Source: Prochlorococcus sp. AG-402-M18 (lineage in GTDB: Bacteria > Cyanobacteriota > Cyanobacteriia > PCC-6307 > Cyanobiaceae). Taken from it: a stretch of DNA of 53,671 nt. The DNA is taken from contig QCIQ01000009.1 in the NCBI GenBank assembly GCA_003216595.1, positions 1 to 53,671 on the forward strand, given 5' to 3'. Each line of letters starts with the position of its first letter. Positions within the stretch are counted from its first letter, which is position 1. The notes under the pieces are model-generated. The model was not told the origin of the DNA. It saw only the letters and a program-made list of their open reading frames with translations, and did not search any database. Positions 1 through 10,700 of the stretch are shown here, in pieces. Made by a program: the position numbers and the translations under genes.

Positions 1-695
1 TTTTCTCCCAGTCCAAGCATGATTCCAGATTTTGTGGGAATCTTTGGATTGATTTCTCTGGCAAATTTGAGAAGGTTTAGTGAGTGTTCGTAAGTAGCTC
101 CTCTCCTGACTTCTCTCTGAAGTCTCTTTACAGTTTCAAGATTATGGTTGAAGCAAATAGGATTAGCCGAGAGAACTAGCTTAAGTCGCTCTCTTTGTTT
201 TTCATCATTGTCCTTGTTGTTGCCACCCCAGAAATCTGGTGTTAGTACCTCTATTGCGACATCAGGATTCAATGATCTAATTGCATCCATTGTTGTCGTG
301 AATAGATTTGCACCATGATCTGGTAAATCATCTCTTGCAACTGCGGTTAGTACCACGTATTTGAGGTTCAATACCTTAACAGCATTCGCTACTTTTTCTG
401 CTTCGAAATTATTTACTTTTTCGGGCAACTTTCCTTTCTCTACTTGGCAGAATGCACAGCTCCTTGTACAGATTGAACCACCTAATAAAAAAGTAGCCGT
501 ACCAGCGGCGTAGCATTCACCTCTGTTTGGGCATCTACCTTCCTCACAAATTGTATGTAATCTATTTTCCTTTACAAGCTTTTGAACCTTTTCTAGTTGA
601 GATGCGTTCCCTATTGATGGCTTGATCCAATTAGGTAAACGTTCTTCTGGAAAGAAGCTACTATATTTTGTTGTTTTTCTTGTGGTTGTGGTCAT
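1..695 (-). CDS. lipA: Lipoyl synthase LipA (3' end cut off by window edge)
   Basis: LipA is a radical-SAM enzyme that inserts two sulfurs into protein-bound octanoyl groups to make lipoyl cofactor for pyruvate dehydrogenase and the glycine cleavage system. The gene starts at an ATG read leftwards from 695 and runs off the window, leaving about 231 residues. Translation shows both iron-sulfur sites of the family: an auxiliary-cluster triplet at about C50, C55 and C61, and the radical-SAM CxxxCxxC motif at C76, C80 and C83. The N-terminal tail is rich in Thr and Lys. It lies just downstream of recR on the same strand with a 13-bp gap. The family call is firm; the C-terminus is not visible. Confidence 0.93.
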   Translation of the reverse strand, partial: MTTTTRKTTKYSSFFPEERLPNWIKPSIGNASQLEKVQKLVKENRLHTICEEGRCPNRGECYAAGTATFLLGGSICTRSCAFCQVEKGKLPEKVNNFEAEKVANAVKVLNLKYVVLTAVARDDLPDHGANLFTTTMDAIRSLNPDVAIEVLTPDFWGGNNKDNDEKQRERLKLVLSANPICFNHNLETVKRLQREVRRGATYEHSLNLLKFAREINPKIPTKSGIMLGLGE

Positions 696-708
696 TTTTG
701 TTTGATGA

Positions 709-1308
709 TCAATCTAAATCTCTACGTCCTTCCAAAGCGCGTGAAAGTGTTACCTCATCGGCATATTCCAACTCACTTCCAACAGGAAGTCCATAAGCAA
801 TACGAGTGACTTTTGTGAAAGGTTTTAATAATCTTCCAACATAAAGACTCGTAGTATCACCTTCAATACTTGGAGTTAAGGCAAGTATGACTTCTTTGAT
901 ATTTTCTTTATCCACTCTTCTTATAAGACTTGATATTTCAAGCATTTCTGGTCCAATGCCATCCATCGGAGAAATCAGTCCACCAATAACATGATAAAGC
1001 CCTTTGTATTCGTGAGTTCGTTCAAGCGCAAGTAAATCTCTTGACTCGGAAACAACGCAAATTAGATCTTGATTCCTTTGTTTGTTTAAACAAATTTCGC
1101 ATTGTTCTCCGGCAGTTAAATGAAAACACTTCTTGCATTGACCTACCTGATGCTTCGCATTAACTAAAGCCTCTGAAAACACCCTTATTTTTTCTTCGGG
1201 CTGACGCAATAGATGCAAAGCTAATCTCTGAGCAGTTCTGGGCCCTATCCCAGGTAATTGCTCAAATTGATCAATTAATTTTGATAATGGTTTTGTGAAT
1301 CCGCTCAG
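709..1308 (-). CDS. recR: Recombination mediator protein RecR, probable CTG start
   Basis: RecR works with RecF and RecO to load RecA on gapped DNA. The frame shows an N-terminal helix-hairpin-helix ([13 protein letters not shown], about residues 18-30), a four-cysteine zinc finger (CKKC then CEIC, about 20 residues apart) and a Toprim domain ([15 protein letters not shown]). The first conventional-type start in frame is a TTG at 1218, which would remove the helix-hairpin-helix. The open frame continues upstream to a TAA near 1339 without ATG, GTG or a further TTG. A CTG at 1306-1308 gives 199 residues beginning [12 protein letters not shown], which matches the normal family length and the usual N-terminus ([12 protein letters not shown]). 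I therefore place the start there, with moderate certainty. Confidence 0.85.
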   Translation of the reverse strand: MSGFTKPLSKLIDQFEQLPGIGPRTAQRLALHLLRQPEEKIRVFSEALVNAKHQVGQCKKCFHLTAGEQCEICLNKQRNQDLICVVSESRDLLALERTHEYKGLYHVIGGLISPMDGIGPEMLEISSLIRRVDKENIKEVILALTPSIEGDTTSLYVGRLLKPFTKVTRIAYGLPVGSELEYADEVTLSRALEGRRDLD

Positions 1309-1428
1309 AGTAAAGAAGCAATTACCTTGAATTTAGTCAGAGTTTTATCTGTGTTGCACTAATTTAAAGAAGATTACCATCAGTTAAATTAGAAATGTAT
1401 CAAAATGGTGATGCTTGAGTCTCTCAAA

Positions 1429-1974
1429 ATGATCAAATTTCTACGAACATCTTTTAAAACTCTTTTGGCTATAGCTCTAGTCTTGACACTCGGAGCATGC
1501 TCTACAGGTGGAGCCGCAGGGTTGGAACCTTTTAAAAGTCAAGACGGACGATATGGTTTCCTTTTCCCAACAGGTTGGACGAGAGTGGCTGTCGATAATG
1601 GCCCAGAGGTTGTTTACCATGATTTGATTAACTCAGATGAAACTCTCAGTCTTGTTATTTCTAAATTGGAAAATGAAGTGGATTTAGATGATTTGGGTGG
1701 AGCCGATGCCGTAGGGGAAAGACTCTTTGGTGAGAAAAATAGTAATAATCCTATTCAATTAATTGATGCTTCTGAGAGAGAACTAGATGAACGTAAATTC
1801 TATGATCTTGAATATTCTGTTGATTTAAAAGACAACAGTAGGCACGAAATTGCTACTGTTGTTGTAGATAGAGGCTATTTATATACACTTGCCGCTAGCA
1901 CCAGTGAACAACGCTGGTCAAAAATGAAAGATACTTTTAAAAGAGTAGTTAGTTCTTTTACTTTTTTTATCTAA
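1429..1974 (+). CDS. psbP: PsbP-type photosystem II lipoprotein (CyanoP)
   Basis: PsbP-domain proteins sit on the lumenal face of photosystem II in cyanobacteria and assist its assembly or stability. The predicted product has a lipoprotein signal peptide: a basic start, a hydrophobic stretch (LLAIALVLTL) and the lipobox LGAC just before the mature Cys. It is followed by a PsbP-like domain with the pattern F..QDGRYGFLFPTGW near the start and a C-terminal YTLAAST..RW segment. Alternative starts lie upstream in frame at 1405 and 1411; the ATG at 1429 gives the most compact signal peptide. It is transcribed away from recR and ends 2 bp before the convergent ABC transporter gene. Confidence 0.85.
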   Translation: MIKFLRTSFKTLLAIALVLTLGACSTGGAAGLEPFKSQDGRYGFLFPTGWTRVAVDNGPEVVYHDLINSDETLSLVISKLENEVDLDDLGGADAVGERLFGEKNSNNPIQLIDASERELDERKFYDLEYSVDLKDNSRHEIATVVVDRGYLYTLAASTSEQRWSKMKDTFKRVVSSFTFFI

Positions 1975-1975
1975 C

Positions 1976-3766
1976 TTAAGTATTATTTTCACCAGCTTGA
2001 ATTTTCCAAAGGTAGTAATAGAAATCTTTATTTTTTAAAAGGGAACTATGTGTTCCTTTCTCAATGACTCTACCTTTATCTAAAACTATAATTTCATCAG
2101 CATCTATTACTGTGCTTAAACGATGTGCAATAACAATTGTAGTGCAATTATTTGTTATCTTCTTTAGAGACCTTTGAATGGCGGCTTCAGTTTCATTATC
2201 TACAGATGCCGTTGCCTCATCTAATATTAATATTGGGGCATTTTTTAAGATTGCCCTTGCAATAGCAATTCTTTGTCTTTGTCCACCAGATAACTTTTGT
2301 CCTCTTTCTCCAACTATGGTTTTCAGGCCTTCCGGCAGTTGATTAATAAATTCAGTTGCTTCGGCAATGTCTGCAGCATTTTTAATTTTTGATTTATCAA
2401 TATTTTTTGAGCCATAAGAAATATTTTCTTCAATTGTGCCTTGGAATAAATATGTTTCCTGGCTTACTAATGCAATACATCGTCTTAGACTTTTTAAATC
2501 CAATGATTCAATTGAGTTTCCATCAATTTCTATTTTACCTTTACTGATTTTATACAATCTTAATAATAGTTTTACAAGTGTACTTTTACCAGAACCGGTA
2601 GCACCCACAATGCCAATTTTTTTTCCCGAACTAATATTTAAATTAAAATTCTTGATAACTTGAGACCTACCTTCATATGTAAAATCAATATTTTTAAACT
2701 TGATTTCACCTTTAATATTATTAGGATCTAATTTGATTTTCCCAGTTTTAATTTTTATTGGAGTATCTATTAAATCTAAAACTCTATTTGTTGATGCCAT
2801 TGATCTTTGATAATCATCTAAAATATGCCCTAATGTAGTTAATGGCCATAATAACCTTTGAGTAATAAATACTAAAAAACTATATGTTCCCACTGGCATT
2901 AATCCTTTCCAAGCTTGGAAGCCTCCAGCAATTAATATTGCAAGGAATGCAAACAGTATTGCGAATCTAATTAATGGGATAAATGCTGCTGATAACTTAA
3001 TTGCCTTTCTATTACTTTCCTGATATAAATTGCTATCGAGTCTTAATCTTTCAAGTTCCCAATCTTCAGTAGCGAAGCTTTTAATAGTAAGCATTCCACT
3101 TAGGTTGTTATTAAGTCTTGAGGCAAGTTCTCCAGCTCTATCTCTGACTTCACGGTAACGGGGGGCCAGGTTCTTTTGAAAATTAATCGAACCCCAAAGA
3201 ATAAATGGAATAGGGACGAATGCCAGCAATGCAATGCCAGGAGCTAACATAATCATTGCCCCACCAACAATAAAAACAGTAATTATTAATTGAATAATTT
3301 TATTAGCTCCTTCATCCAAGAATCTTTCTAGTTGATTGATATCGTCATTCAGTACAGTCATAAGTCTTCCTGTATTATCTGATTCAAAGAATGTCATCTC
3401 CAATTTTTGCAAATGGTCATACGCTTTAATTCGTAAATAGTGCTGTGTCTTCTGAGCTAAGTTTCTCCACAGTAATCCATATAAATATTCAAAGAATGAC
3501 TCAGCCGTCCAAATTAAAAATGAAATTATTGAAAGTACAACTAATTGATCTGGAACAGTATTAAAGCCAATTGAACCTAGCCACGAACTTTCTTTTCTTA
3601 CTACTACATCAACAGATATACCAATTAATACAGGTGGTGCAAGATCAAAAAATTTATTTAATATAGAACAAGTAATAGCTGCATAAATCAGGCGCCTTTG
3701 ACTTTTAAGATTACTTAAAAGTCTTGCTAATGGGATTCTATTATTTTTTGAATTCGATGTATACAT
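1976..3766 (-). CDS. ABC transporter, fused permease and ATPase (MdlB/MsbA type)
   Basis: This is a half-size exporter of 596 residues with an N-terminal six-helix membrane domain and a C-terminal nucleotide-binding domain, expected to work as a homodimer in the inner or thylakoid membrane. The ATPase has a full motif set: Walker A GATGSGKST at about 388-396, Q-loop (LVSQETYLFQGTIEENI), signature LSGGQ at about 492-496, Walker B ILILDEATASVD with D516/E517, and the switch His in IVIAHRLS. All residues needed for ATP hydrolysis are present. The substrate cannot be read from sequence; lipid or multidrug export is typical of the family. The convergent psbP gene ends 2 bp away, so the two probably share a termination region. 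Confidence 0.9.
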   Translation of the reverse strand: MYTSNSKNNRIPLARLLSNLKSQRRLIYAAITCSILNKFFDLAPPVLIGISVDVVVRKESSWLGSIGFNTVPDQLVVLSIISFLIWTAESFFEYLYGLLWRNLAQKTQHYLRIKAYDHLQKLEMTFFESDNTGRLMTVLNDDINQLERFLDEGANKIIQLIITVFIVGGAMIMLAPGIALLAFVPIPFILWGSINFQKNLAPRYREVRDRAGELASRLNNNLSGMLTIKSFATEDWELERLRLDSNLYQESNRKAIKLSAAFIPLIRFAILFAFLAILIAGGFQAWKGLMPVGTYSFLVFITQRLLWPLTTLGHILDDYQRSMASTNRVLDLIDTPIKIKTGKIKLDPNNIKGEIKFKNIDFTYEGRSQVIKNFNLNISSGKKIGIVGATGSGKSTLVKLLLRLYKISKGKIEIDGNSIESLDLKSLRRCIALVSQETYLFQGTIEENISYGSKNIDKSKIKNAADIAEATEFINQLPEGLKTIVGERGQKLSGGQRQRIAIARAILKNAPILILDEATASVDNETEAAIQRSLKKITNNCTTIVIAHRLSTVIDADEIIVLDKGRVIEKGTHSSLLKNKDFYYYLWKIQAGENNT

Positions 3767-3790
3767 TTGATTTAGAGTATTAGCATTATT

Positions 3791-4075
3791 TTAGAGATTA
3801 TATTTTTCAGAGGCTTTATCTCTACAGTAAGCACGAGAGCTTTTTAAGGAATTACCAGAATTATATTTTTTAGAAAAACATTCACATGTAAAATTACTGA
3901 TTTCATTTAAATTTTTTTTATTCTTGATATCAAGTTTTGATTTTAATGTCGCAATACAGAATTTATTAATAAGACTATTTTTAGTACTAATTTGTTTTTC
4001 TTGAGCCTCCAAATTGCTACACATATCTATGAGAAGAAATGTGATCATGCTGCTGAAAAATAATTTACTAAGCAT
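3791..4075 (-). CDS. Small secreted protein, unknown function
   Basis: A 94-residue product with a likely signal peptide (MLSKLFFSSMITFLLIDMCSNLEAQ) and a basic, Lys/Asn-rich mature part that contains four cysteines, including CECF near the middle and a Cys near the C-terminus. I do not recognise the family. It lies between the ABC exporter and the helicase on the same strand with short gaps, so it may be cotranscribed with them. Confidence 0.6.
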   Translation of the reverse strand: MLSKLFFSSMITFLLIDMCSNLEAQEKQISTKNSLINKFCIATLKSKLDIKNKKNLNEISNFTCECFSKKYNSGNSLKSSRAYCRDKASEKYNL

Positions 4076-4093
4076 TTTATTGATGTTTTTTTA

Positions 4094-5860
4094 TCAGTCA
4101 GCTCTGTTTATCTGTAATTCTCTATTCATTACTTTTACTTTCTTTAGGGCTTGAAAAACATTATCAGGCATTTGTTTTGGCAAATCTACTAGGCTGTAGT
4201 TTTCAAATATTCTTATTCTGCCTATAGATCTTCCTTTTAGACCCGCTTCGTTGGCAATTGCTCCAACTAGATTGCCAGGCTTAACTCTATCTCGATGCCC
4301 AACTTCAACCCTGAATCTGTCCATTTCGTCTTCAAGTCTGTTGTTATCAAAATCACCTCTTCGTCGTTGTTTGAATTTATTGTCTCGTCGATCATTTCTT
4401 GTATTCCTTTGAGCTGATTGTTTGATCCAATCCTCATTTCCATTTTCAAGGAGTGCATTAAAACCAACTGCTAAATTTAAAGCGGCAAGTGTTAAGTCTT
4501 TTGGATCTATATCTAATTCTTTTTCTACGTTCTTTATTAATTCTTCTAAAATATTTGCCTCTTCCGGGTTGTCTCTTTCTGTTGAGGCGGCTTTTATTAA
4601 TTTTGCTTTAAGCTTTTTAACTCGGTTGCTGTTGATAAGTTCATTGTCTGGAATATCCATTTTCTCAATTGGTTGACCAACAGCTCTTTCAAGATTACTT
4701 AAAAATGATCTTTCTCTTGGATTAACAAAAAGAATAGCTTCACCATTCCTTCCTGCACGTCCAGTTCTGCCAATTCTATGAACATACGCTTCGCGATCAA
4801 ATGGCATATCATAGTTTATGACTAAACCAATTCGGTCAACATCAAGACCTCTTGCTGCGACATCTGTCGCAACTAAAATATTGATAGAACCCTGTCTTAA
4901 CCTTTCAACTGTTCGCTCCCTTTGATTTTGAGGAATATCTCCATTTAAAACAGCTACATTATATCCAAATGATTCTAATTTTTCAGCGACTACAATTGTA
5001 ATAGCTTTTGTTCTTGCAAATATTATTACCCCTTCTTCTGATACAGCTTCAAGCACTCTTTGAAGTGCATTAACTTTATAAACATTTTGAACACTTATAT
5101 ACCTTTGCCTAATAAGTCTTTCTTTTAATTCAGTTGCTTTTATAGTGATTTCGGCGGGACTATTTAAATATTTTTTTGATAATCTTCTTATCTCAGATGG
5201 CATTGTCGCTGAGAATAAAACTAATTGCCTTTCCTCTGGCAATTGTTCTAGTATCCATTCAACATCGTCGATGAATCCCATTCTTAACATCTCATCAGCT
5301 TCATCTAGAACTAAACAACTTAGATGACTAGTATTGAGAGTCTTTTGACGCATGTGATCCATGACTCGCCCGGGAGTCCCTACGACTACATCAACTCCCC
5401 TTCTAAGAGTGTTGATTTGATTTCGAAAATCAGAGCCTCCATATATTGCAAGTACTTTAAAATGCGGATGACCTGCGGAATAGGTGCGAAATGATTCAGC
5501 CACTTGCATAGCCAACTCGCGAGTTGGAGCTAAAACTAAAACTTGTGGATGTCTTACATTCTTTTCCAGCCTTTCTAGTATTGGCAAAGCAAATGCGGCT
5601 GTTTTTCCTGTACCGGTTTGAGCTTGTCCAACTAAATCTCTACCAAGAAGTAACTCAGGAATTGCTGCTTTTTGAATAGGCGTGGGACATGAGTAGCCTT
5701 TATCAGAGATTGTTTGAATTAGTTCTTGACTAAAATTAAATTCAGAAAATCCATTGTCTGAATTTTGATCACCTTCATCCAATATTTCCTCAGTAGATTC
5801 CTCAAGAACATCTTGTTCTACTGGACATGAGGAATCCCCATGTAGATTTTTATTTGTCAT
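4094..5860 (-). CDS. deaD: DEAD-box ATP-dependent RNA helicase (DeaD/CsdA type)
   Basis: A 588-residue RNA helicase likely to act in ribosome assembly and mRNA turnover, as CsdA does, and in cyanobacteria often redox- or cold-linked. An acidic N-terminal tail of about 40 residues precedes the Q motif. Motif I is AQTGTGKT at about 80-87, followed by Ia PTRELAMQ, II DEAD at about 186-189, III SAT at about 217-219 and VI HRIGRTGRAG. A basic Arg/Asn-rich linker leads to a C-terminal DbpA-like RNA-binding domain (VGAIANEAGLKGRSIGRI). All catalytic motifs are intact. Confidence 0.92.
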   Translation of the reverse strand: MTNKNLHGDSSCPVEQDVLEESTEEILDEGDQNSDNGFSEFNFSQELIQTISDKGYSCPTPIQKAAIPELLLGRDLVGQAQTGTGKTAAFALPILERLEKNVRHPQVLVLAPTRELAMQVAESFRTYSAGHPHFKVLAIYGGSDFRNQINTLRRGVDVVVGTPGRVMDHMRQKTLNTSHLSCLVLDEADEMLRMGFIDDVEWILEQLPEERQLVLFSATMPSEIRRLSKKYLNSPAEITIKATELKERLIRQRYISVQNVYKVNALQRVLEAVSEEGVIIFARTKAITIVVAEKLESFGYNVAVLNGDIPQNQRERTVERLRQGSINILVATDVAARGLDVDRIGLVINYDMPFDREAYVHRIGRTGRAGRNGEAILFVNPRERSFLSNLERAVGQPIEKMDIPDNELINSNRVKKLKAKLIKAASTERDNPEEANILEELIKNVEKELDIDPKDLTLAALNLAVGFNALLENGNEDWIKQSAQRNTRNDRRDNKFKQRRRGDFDNNRLEDEMDRFRVEVGHRDRVKPGNLVGAIANEAGLKGRSIGRIRIFENYSLVDLPKQMPDNVFQALKKVKVMNRELQINRAD

Positions 5861-6008
5861 CTAATAATGGTTGCCTTTTTGTCCTTCAAATTAGGCAGAC
5901 AACTTCCGATCGGTGTATAACCGTGCTTTGCTGACTCGCCTTGTTAAAGGGATATAAGTTTAATTTTATCATCTCAAAAATCCTTTTAGGAATAAGTTGA
6001 AGACATCT

Positions 6009-7730
6009 TTAATAGTCTTCTTCTTTATTGGTAATTACCAGTAATTGTTTTTTTGCACGAGTGATTGCTGTGTAAATCAGTCTTTTTTCATAATCATCAG
6101 AATAATGTTTTTTGAGAGAATTCTCTTTTGAAACTTTTGAGGTATTTGGCCAAAGTAAAAGAACTTGATCAGCTTCACTCCCCTGTGCTTTATGAATTGT
6201 CATTGCATATGCCGCATCATATATAGTTAACCTTGATGGGTTTATTAATCGAGTTACTAGTCTTTGTTCCTCAGAAAAAAGATTAAATAAAAAACGTCTG
6301 TTCTCGCCGTTGCCAATAATTATTCCAACGTCTCCATTTGCTAAACCTATTTCAGGTTGATTACTTTTTGCCATGATTGGTGTTCCCTCCTTCCACATGT
6401 GTACTTCCTTTTCAAATCTCTTTCCTAAAAGTAACTCGTGGATTTTCTTTACACCCCAGGGCCCATATCTTTGCGGACAAAGTATAAGAAGATTATCTAT
6501 GAATTTAAAGAGTTTTATTATCTCAACTGATTGTTCTACATCAATCATGCTTGATTGCCATGCTTCATTAGGAATATGATTAATACAATTTTCTGTTAAC
6601 TTTTTCAGCTTCTTTCTATAGCTTAAAAGAGTTTTTACTACAGGATCCGGAATACTATTTAGGGATGAATAGTATTGACGTATATTTGATGAATCTTCTT
6701 TCATTGAAAGCAGGTGCCAAAAAGCATCTACTCCTTCATCTTTCAGTGTGTTTCTTAATAAAGCGATATCTCCTTTGTTTCGGTATGACTTTGTTAGTTT
6801 GACTGAGTTTGTTTGGTAGTTTGTTTTCGTTTCTTTCTCTTGCAAAATTTGCCATATTCCACCACTTCCTATTGGTAATAATTGGTCAGGATCACCTACT
6901 AAGATTATTTGACATGATTTCGTTAATGCATCGAGCAATCCATTAATGGTTGACAAGTCAACCATTGACATCTCATCTATGACTATTAGATCTAATTTTA
7001 ATAGACGGCGAGAGTTTCTTCTGAAGCCATTTGGTCCTGCTTCTAACCATTTATGTAATGTTTTAGAAGGAATATTAGAAAGCTTATCTTTTACAGGATC
7101 TTCAAAATTTTTAATACCCGCCTGGATAGTATCTTTTAGTTTCTTTGCGGCTTTCCCAGTTGGAGCAGCCATTGCAATATCAAGAGTCGGATTTCTTATT
7201 AGTGCTTGTAAAAGCATTTGAAGGATGGTACTAGTCTTGCCTGTTCCTGGCCCCCCACTTAATAAAATGATTCGTTCACTTTTAACCAGGTTAACAGCTT
7301 CTTTTTGTTGAATATTTAGATGCTCTAGATTCTTAGCATCAATTTGAATAGTTAATTCTTTAGATAGGTGATTAATAGGTTGATTCCTTACAAGTATTTT
7401 ATGAATGGTCTCAACTATCTCATTATGTGTTCGACGCCAACTGATTAAATCCCCATTTAAAACTATTGGGGATTGATCTCCTTTAGTCCAGCCACTCTCT
7501 AATAAGACTTTCATATGATGGCTGGGCCAACCTTTATATTTGAGTTCAAAATCTCTAGGGATTTCCTTCATGTCTATATAAACATCACCTCTTGATAATC
7601 CATCCATTAATACATTTACGACATCAATTAGAGCTTCATTAAACTTTATGGGTGGGAAATGGCGTATTAGAGTAGCTAACAATGATTTGTTTAAATCAGT
7701 TGAGAATTTTCTTTTCAAGAGTTCTCTCAT
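6009..7730 (-). CDS. recD: Exodeoxyribonuclease V alpha subunit RecD
   Basis: RecD is the 5'-3' helicase of the RecBCD double-strand-break repair enzyme. This 573-residue product has the Walker A motif GGPGTGKT at about 159-166, the Walker B-like VIDEMSMVD, a GDPDQLLPIGSG motif and the C-terminal superfamily-1 motif YTAITRAKKQ. Its start codon overlaps the end of recB by 4 bp (ATGA type), which indicates translational coupling and equal stoichiometry. The length is close to that of the Escherichia coli protein. Confidence 0.92.
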   Translation of the reverse strand: MRELLKRKFSTDLNKSLLATLIRHFPPIKFNEALIDVVNVLMDGLSRGDVYIDMKEIPRDFELKYKGWPSHHMKVLLESGWTKGDQSPIVLNGDLISWRRTHNEIVETIHKILVRNQPINHLSKELTIQIDAKNLEHLNIQQKEAVNLVKSERIILLSGGPGTGKTSTILQMLLQALIRNPTLDIAMAAPTGKAAKKLKDTIQAGIKNFEDPVKDKLSNIPSKTLHKWLEAGPNGFRRNSRRLLKLDLIVIDEMSMVDLSTINGLLDALTKSCQIILVGDPDQLLPIGSGGIWQILQEKETKTNYQTNSVKLTKSYRNKGDIALLRNTLKDEGVDAFWHLLSMKEDSSNIRQYYSSLNSIPDPVVKTLLSYRKKLKKLTENCINHIPNEAWQSSMIDVEQSVEIIKLFKFIDNLLILCPQRYGPWGVKKIHELLLGKRFEKEVHMWKEGTPIMAKSNQPEIGLANGDVGIIIGNGENRRFLFNLFSEEQRLVTRLINPSRLTIYDAAYAMTIHKAQGSEADQVLLLWPNTSKVSKENSLKKHYSDDYEKRLIYTAITRAKKQLLVITNKEEDY

Positions 7731-10700
7731 TTATGTTGTCTTTTAATCAATAAATCTAATTTTTTAATTCTTTCAATAGGAGCAGGTTCGACGATTAAGC
7801 CTGGAGTCATTTGAGCAAAATTCTTTTTTTCTAAATCTTCTTTATCTGGAAGCCCTCTCAAAAAAACGTAAATGTAACCTCCTAGATGTTTTTGAGGTGA
7901 ATAATCGGGGAGCCTCCAAGATAAAAATCTATGTAAAGCAAGTAAATATATATGGGCTTGTAGTGGATAGTGATGATGGTACATTTCTTCATCCATTCTG
8001 GAAATTGAATAATTTGAAGGGCCACAAGAAGAACCATGCTCTTTTGATAGCGGATTTCCTATCCAGTTACTCTTCCAATCTAAAACCCACCATTTAGCAA
8101 TTTCATGATTTGGGTTGTCTGCAAAAACTTGATCTATGGATCCGGTTAGGAAGCCGGTGCTATAGATATTCAGATTCATCAGTTTATTTATATAGTCTGA
8201 GCCATATTTATTTTGAACATCTTCTCTAAATATTGATGATAATTCAAGAGTATTAATTGGATTAGTTTCATGACAAATTGGAATATCAAATTTTAATTCT
8301 TTGATAGAGCTTTTAGAATTCAAATCTTTCATTTTAAATTTACCTAAAGGTCCTCCTAAAGGGATATTTGCAATTCTTTTTAATAAGATATTAATTGGTT
8401 CAATAAATGAATTACTTATATTAACTATATTTAATTCTTCTTCTATTATAGTTGAAACTTTTAGTTGATTTTCAATATCATTGAAATCTATTCTTTCAAG
8501 TATTTTATGAAGACAAGTCCCTGCTATAGGGCCACGAGGAAATTTACCAATCGGACTTTCTTTAGGCCATATATGATCTTCTAATGTGTCAATACCTTGA
8601 TCTCTCTCTATAAGCACTTGATCAATTTCTTGGAGTGATAGATCCTCGATTTCATCTTTAAATGCATGATCTTCATTTGACTCTTCTGAGAAGTCTTTAA
8701 GTATTAATTTGTCGTTTTTTTGTGCTATCCATTTTGAAAAACTATACCTTCCCCAACTATTATCAAACTGATGGTTAGGAATCGCTCCAAGTGATAATTT
8801 GACTTCACTTTTAGGTTGAGTCCATGTTTCATTAGTTTCAATTGCTTTTATATCTTGAATATCAACTTTTAGTTCTCTTTTCTTGAATGAGTTTTCCATC
8901 ATTTCTTTTGTATGGTCTTCTATATTTAGATTTATTGATTCAGATCCAAATAAAAATCCTGAAAGAGGGTTCCCTTCTTGACCAGCAGCCTTTGCCCACA
9001 GGACTATTAATTGTTTTTTAGCTCTTGTAAAAGCAACGTAAGCTAATCGCTCTGCTTCATTTAAGGATTCTTTTCTAGTGAAATCTTGATATGAACTATA
9101 TTTTTTATGCCATTTATACTTTTTAGAAATTAATAGATTTTGATTATCTTTCCATAAATGACTTCTTTTCTCAGGAGGCTTTTGCCACAAGTATGGACAA
9201 ATTACTATTTTAAATTGAAGTCCTTTACTCTTGTGGATTGTAATTATATTTATGGCGCTATTACTAATGGCACTGTTAGGTTGATATTCTTCAGGTATTG
9301 GTTCTATGGAATGGAACCGTTGACTACTAAGCCATTGCGATGCTCTTAAAGCATTTAATTTCTGTCGATGGATTTGCTCGTCTACTAATTGTGAGCTTTG
9401 ATAAATATCTCCTAATAAAGTTCCTCGATGTGAAAGATCAGCTATTGATTTTCCTTCTAGAAAATTTGTTAAACAGCCTAATAATCCTACCTTTGGAAAT
9501 AATTTTGCAAGTTCATAGAACTTTGATGATAATAAATCAAAATCGCCATTTATTTTTGATTCAATAAGTTTTTCCTTCTTCCATTGCATTAGCTCAGAAC
9601 AAGCTAGTAGAGCAAGTTTTTGTTGATTAGATGGACTGACGATACAGTTAATGAAAAACTGTAGAATTTGCGCACCCTTTCTAGTAAATATATTTTCATT
9701 ACTTTGAAGTTGTGAAGGGATTTTTATTTTTGATAAATAGCTATGGATGTTTTTAGCTTGATCGTGTCTATTGACTAGTATGCAAATATCTGAGGGGGTT
9801 AAATCTTTGGGATTATTGCTTAATAATTCTAACAAATAATAACCAATAACTATCGGAATTTTATCTTCTATATTGCTTTTCGATTCTAATTCTATTTTAT
9901 CTGTTTTTTCTTTGTCATGATTATCTATTAGATTTATTATCTTAAATGGTTCTTTTATTCCATTCAGTTTTAGTAGATCTTCTTGTGAACATGGCTTAAG
10001 TTCTTGAGTTGACAGATTTGATCTTATTAAACCATCAAGAAATAATTTATTGAGTGATAAAATTAGAGGTTTTGTACTTCTATAATTAGCATTCATTAAA
10101 TGAATTCGATCACAAGCTTCTCTCGCTTTCATATATGTATTTAAGCTTCCACCTCTGAAACTATAGATTGCTTGCTTTGGATCTCCAATCATTAGTAAAA
10201 GATGTGTTGATTGGTTCCCAAAGGCTTCTTTTAGTAATCTTAACTGGACTGGGTCAGTATCTTGGAACTCATCGATTAAGGCTACTTTATATCTATGTTT
10301 TAAGTTTATATATATATTATTAGGATTAACTCCATCCTTAATTCCATTACTATTTTGGTTATTGGGATCTAATAATTTAAGTAGATCTGAATAATTTATC
10401 AATCCCTTATTAGATTTTCTTTTTTCAAGTTCTCTTTTAGTCCATAACAATGCATGTTCCCAAACGAATTCACCTGGACTATCATATAAATCTCCTATAA
10501 TATCAAGAACTGACTTCATTTCTTTTGAAAAAGAATCAATTTTATATTTCATCTCTAATTGGTAAATATATTTAGGATGAAAATATTTATTTATAAGGGT
10601 TTGATTTTTAATATTTTCATATGATGGTCGCTTTTTCCATTTATATTCTTCAATCCAATTACTTAAAAGCTCATAACGATTTTTTCTGGGCTTGGATGAG

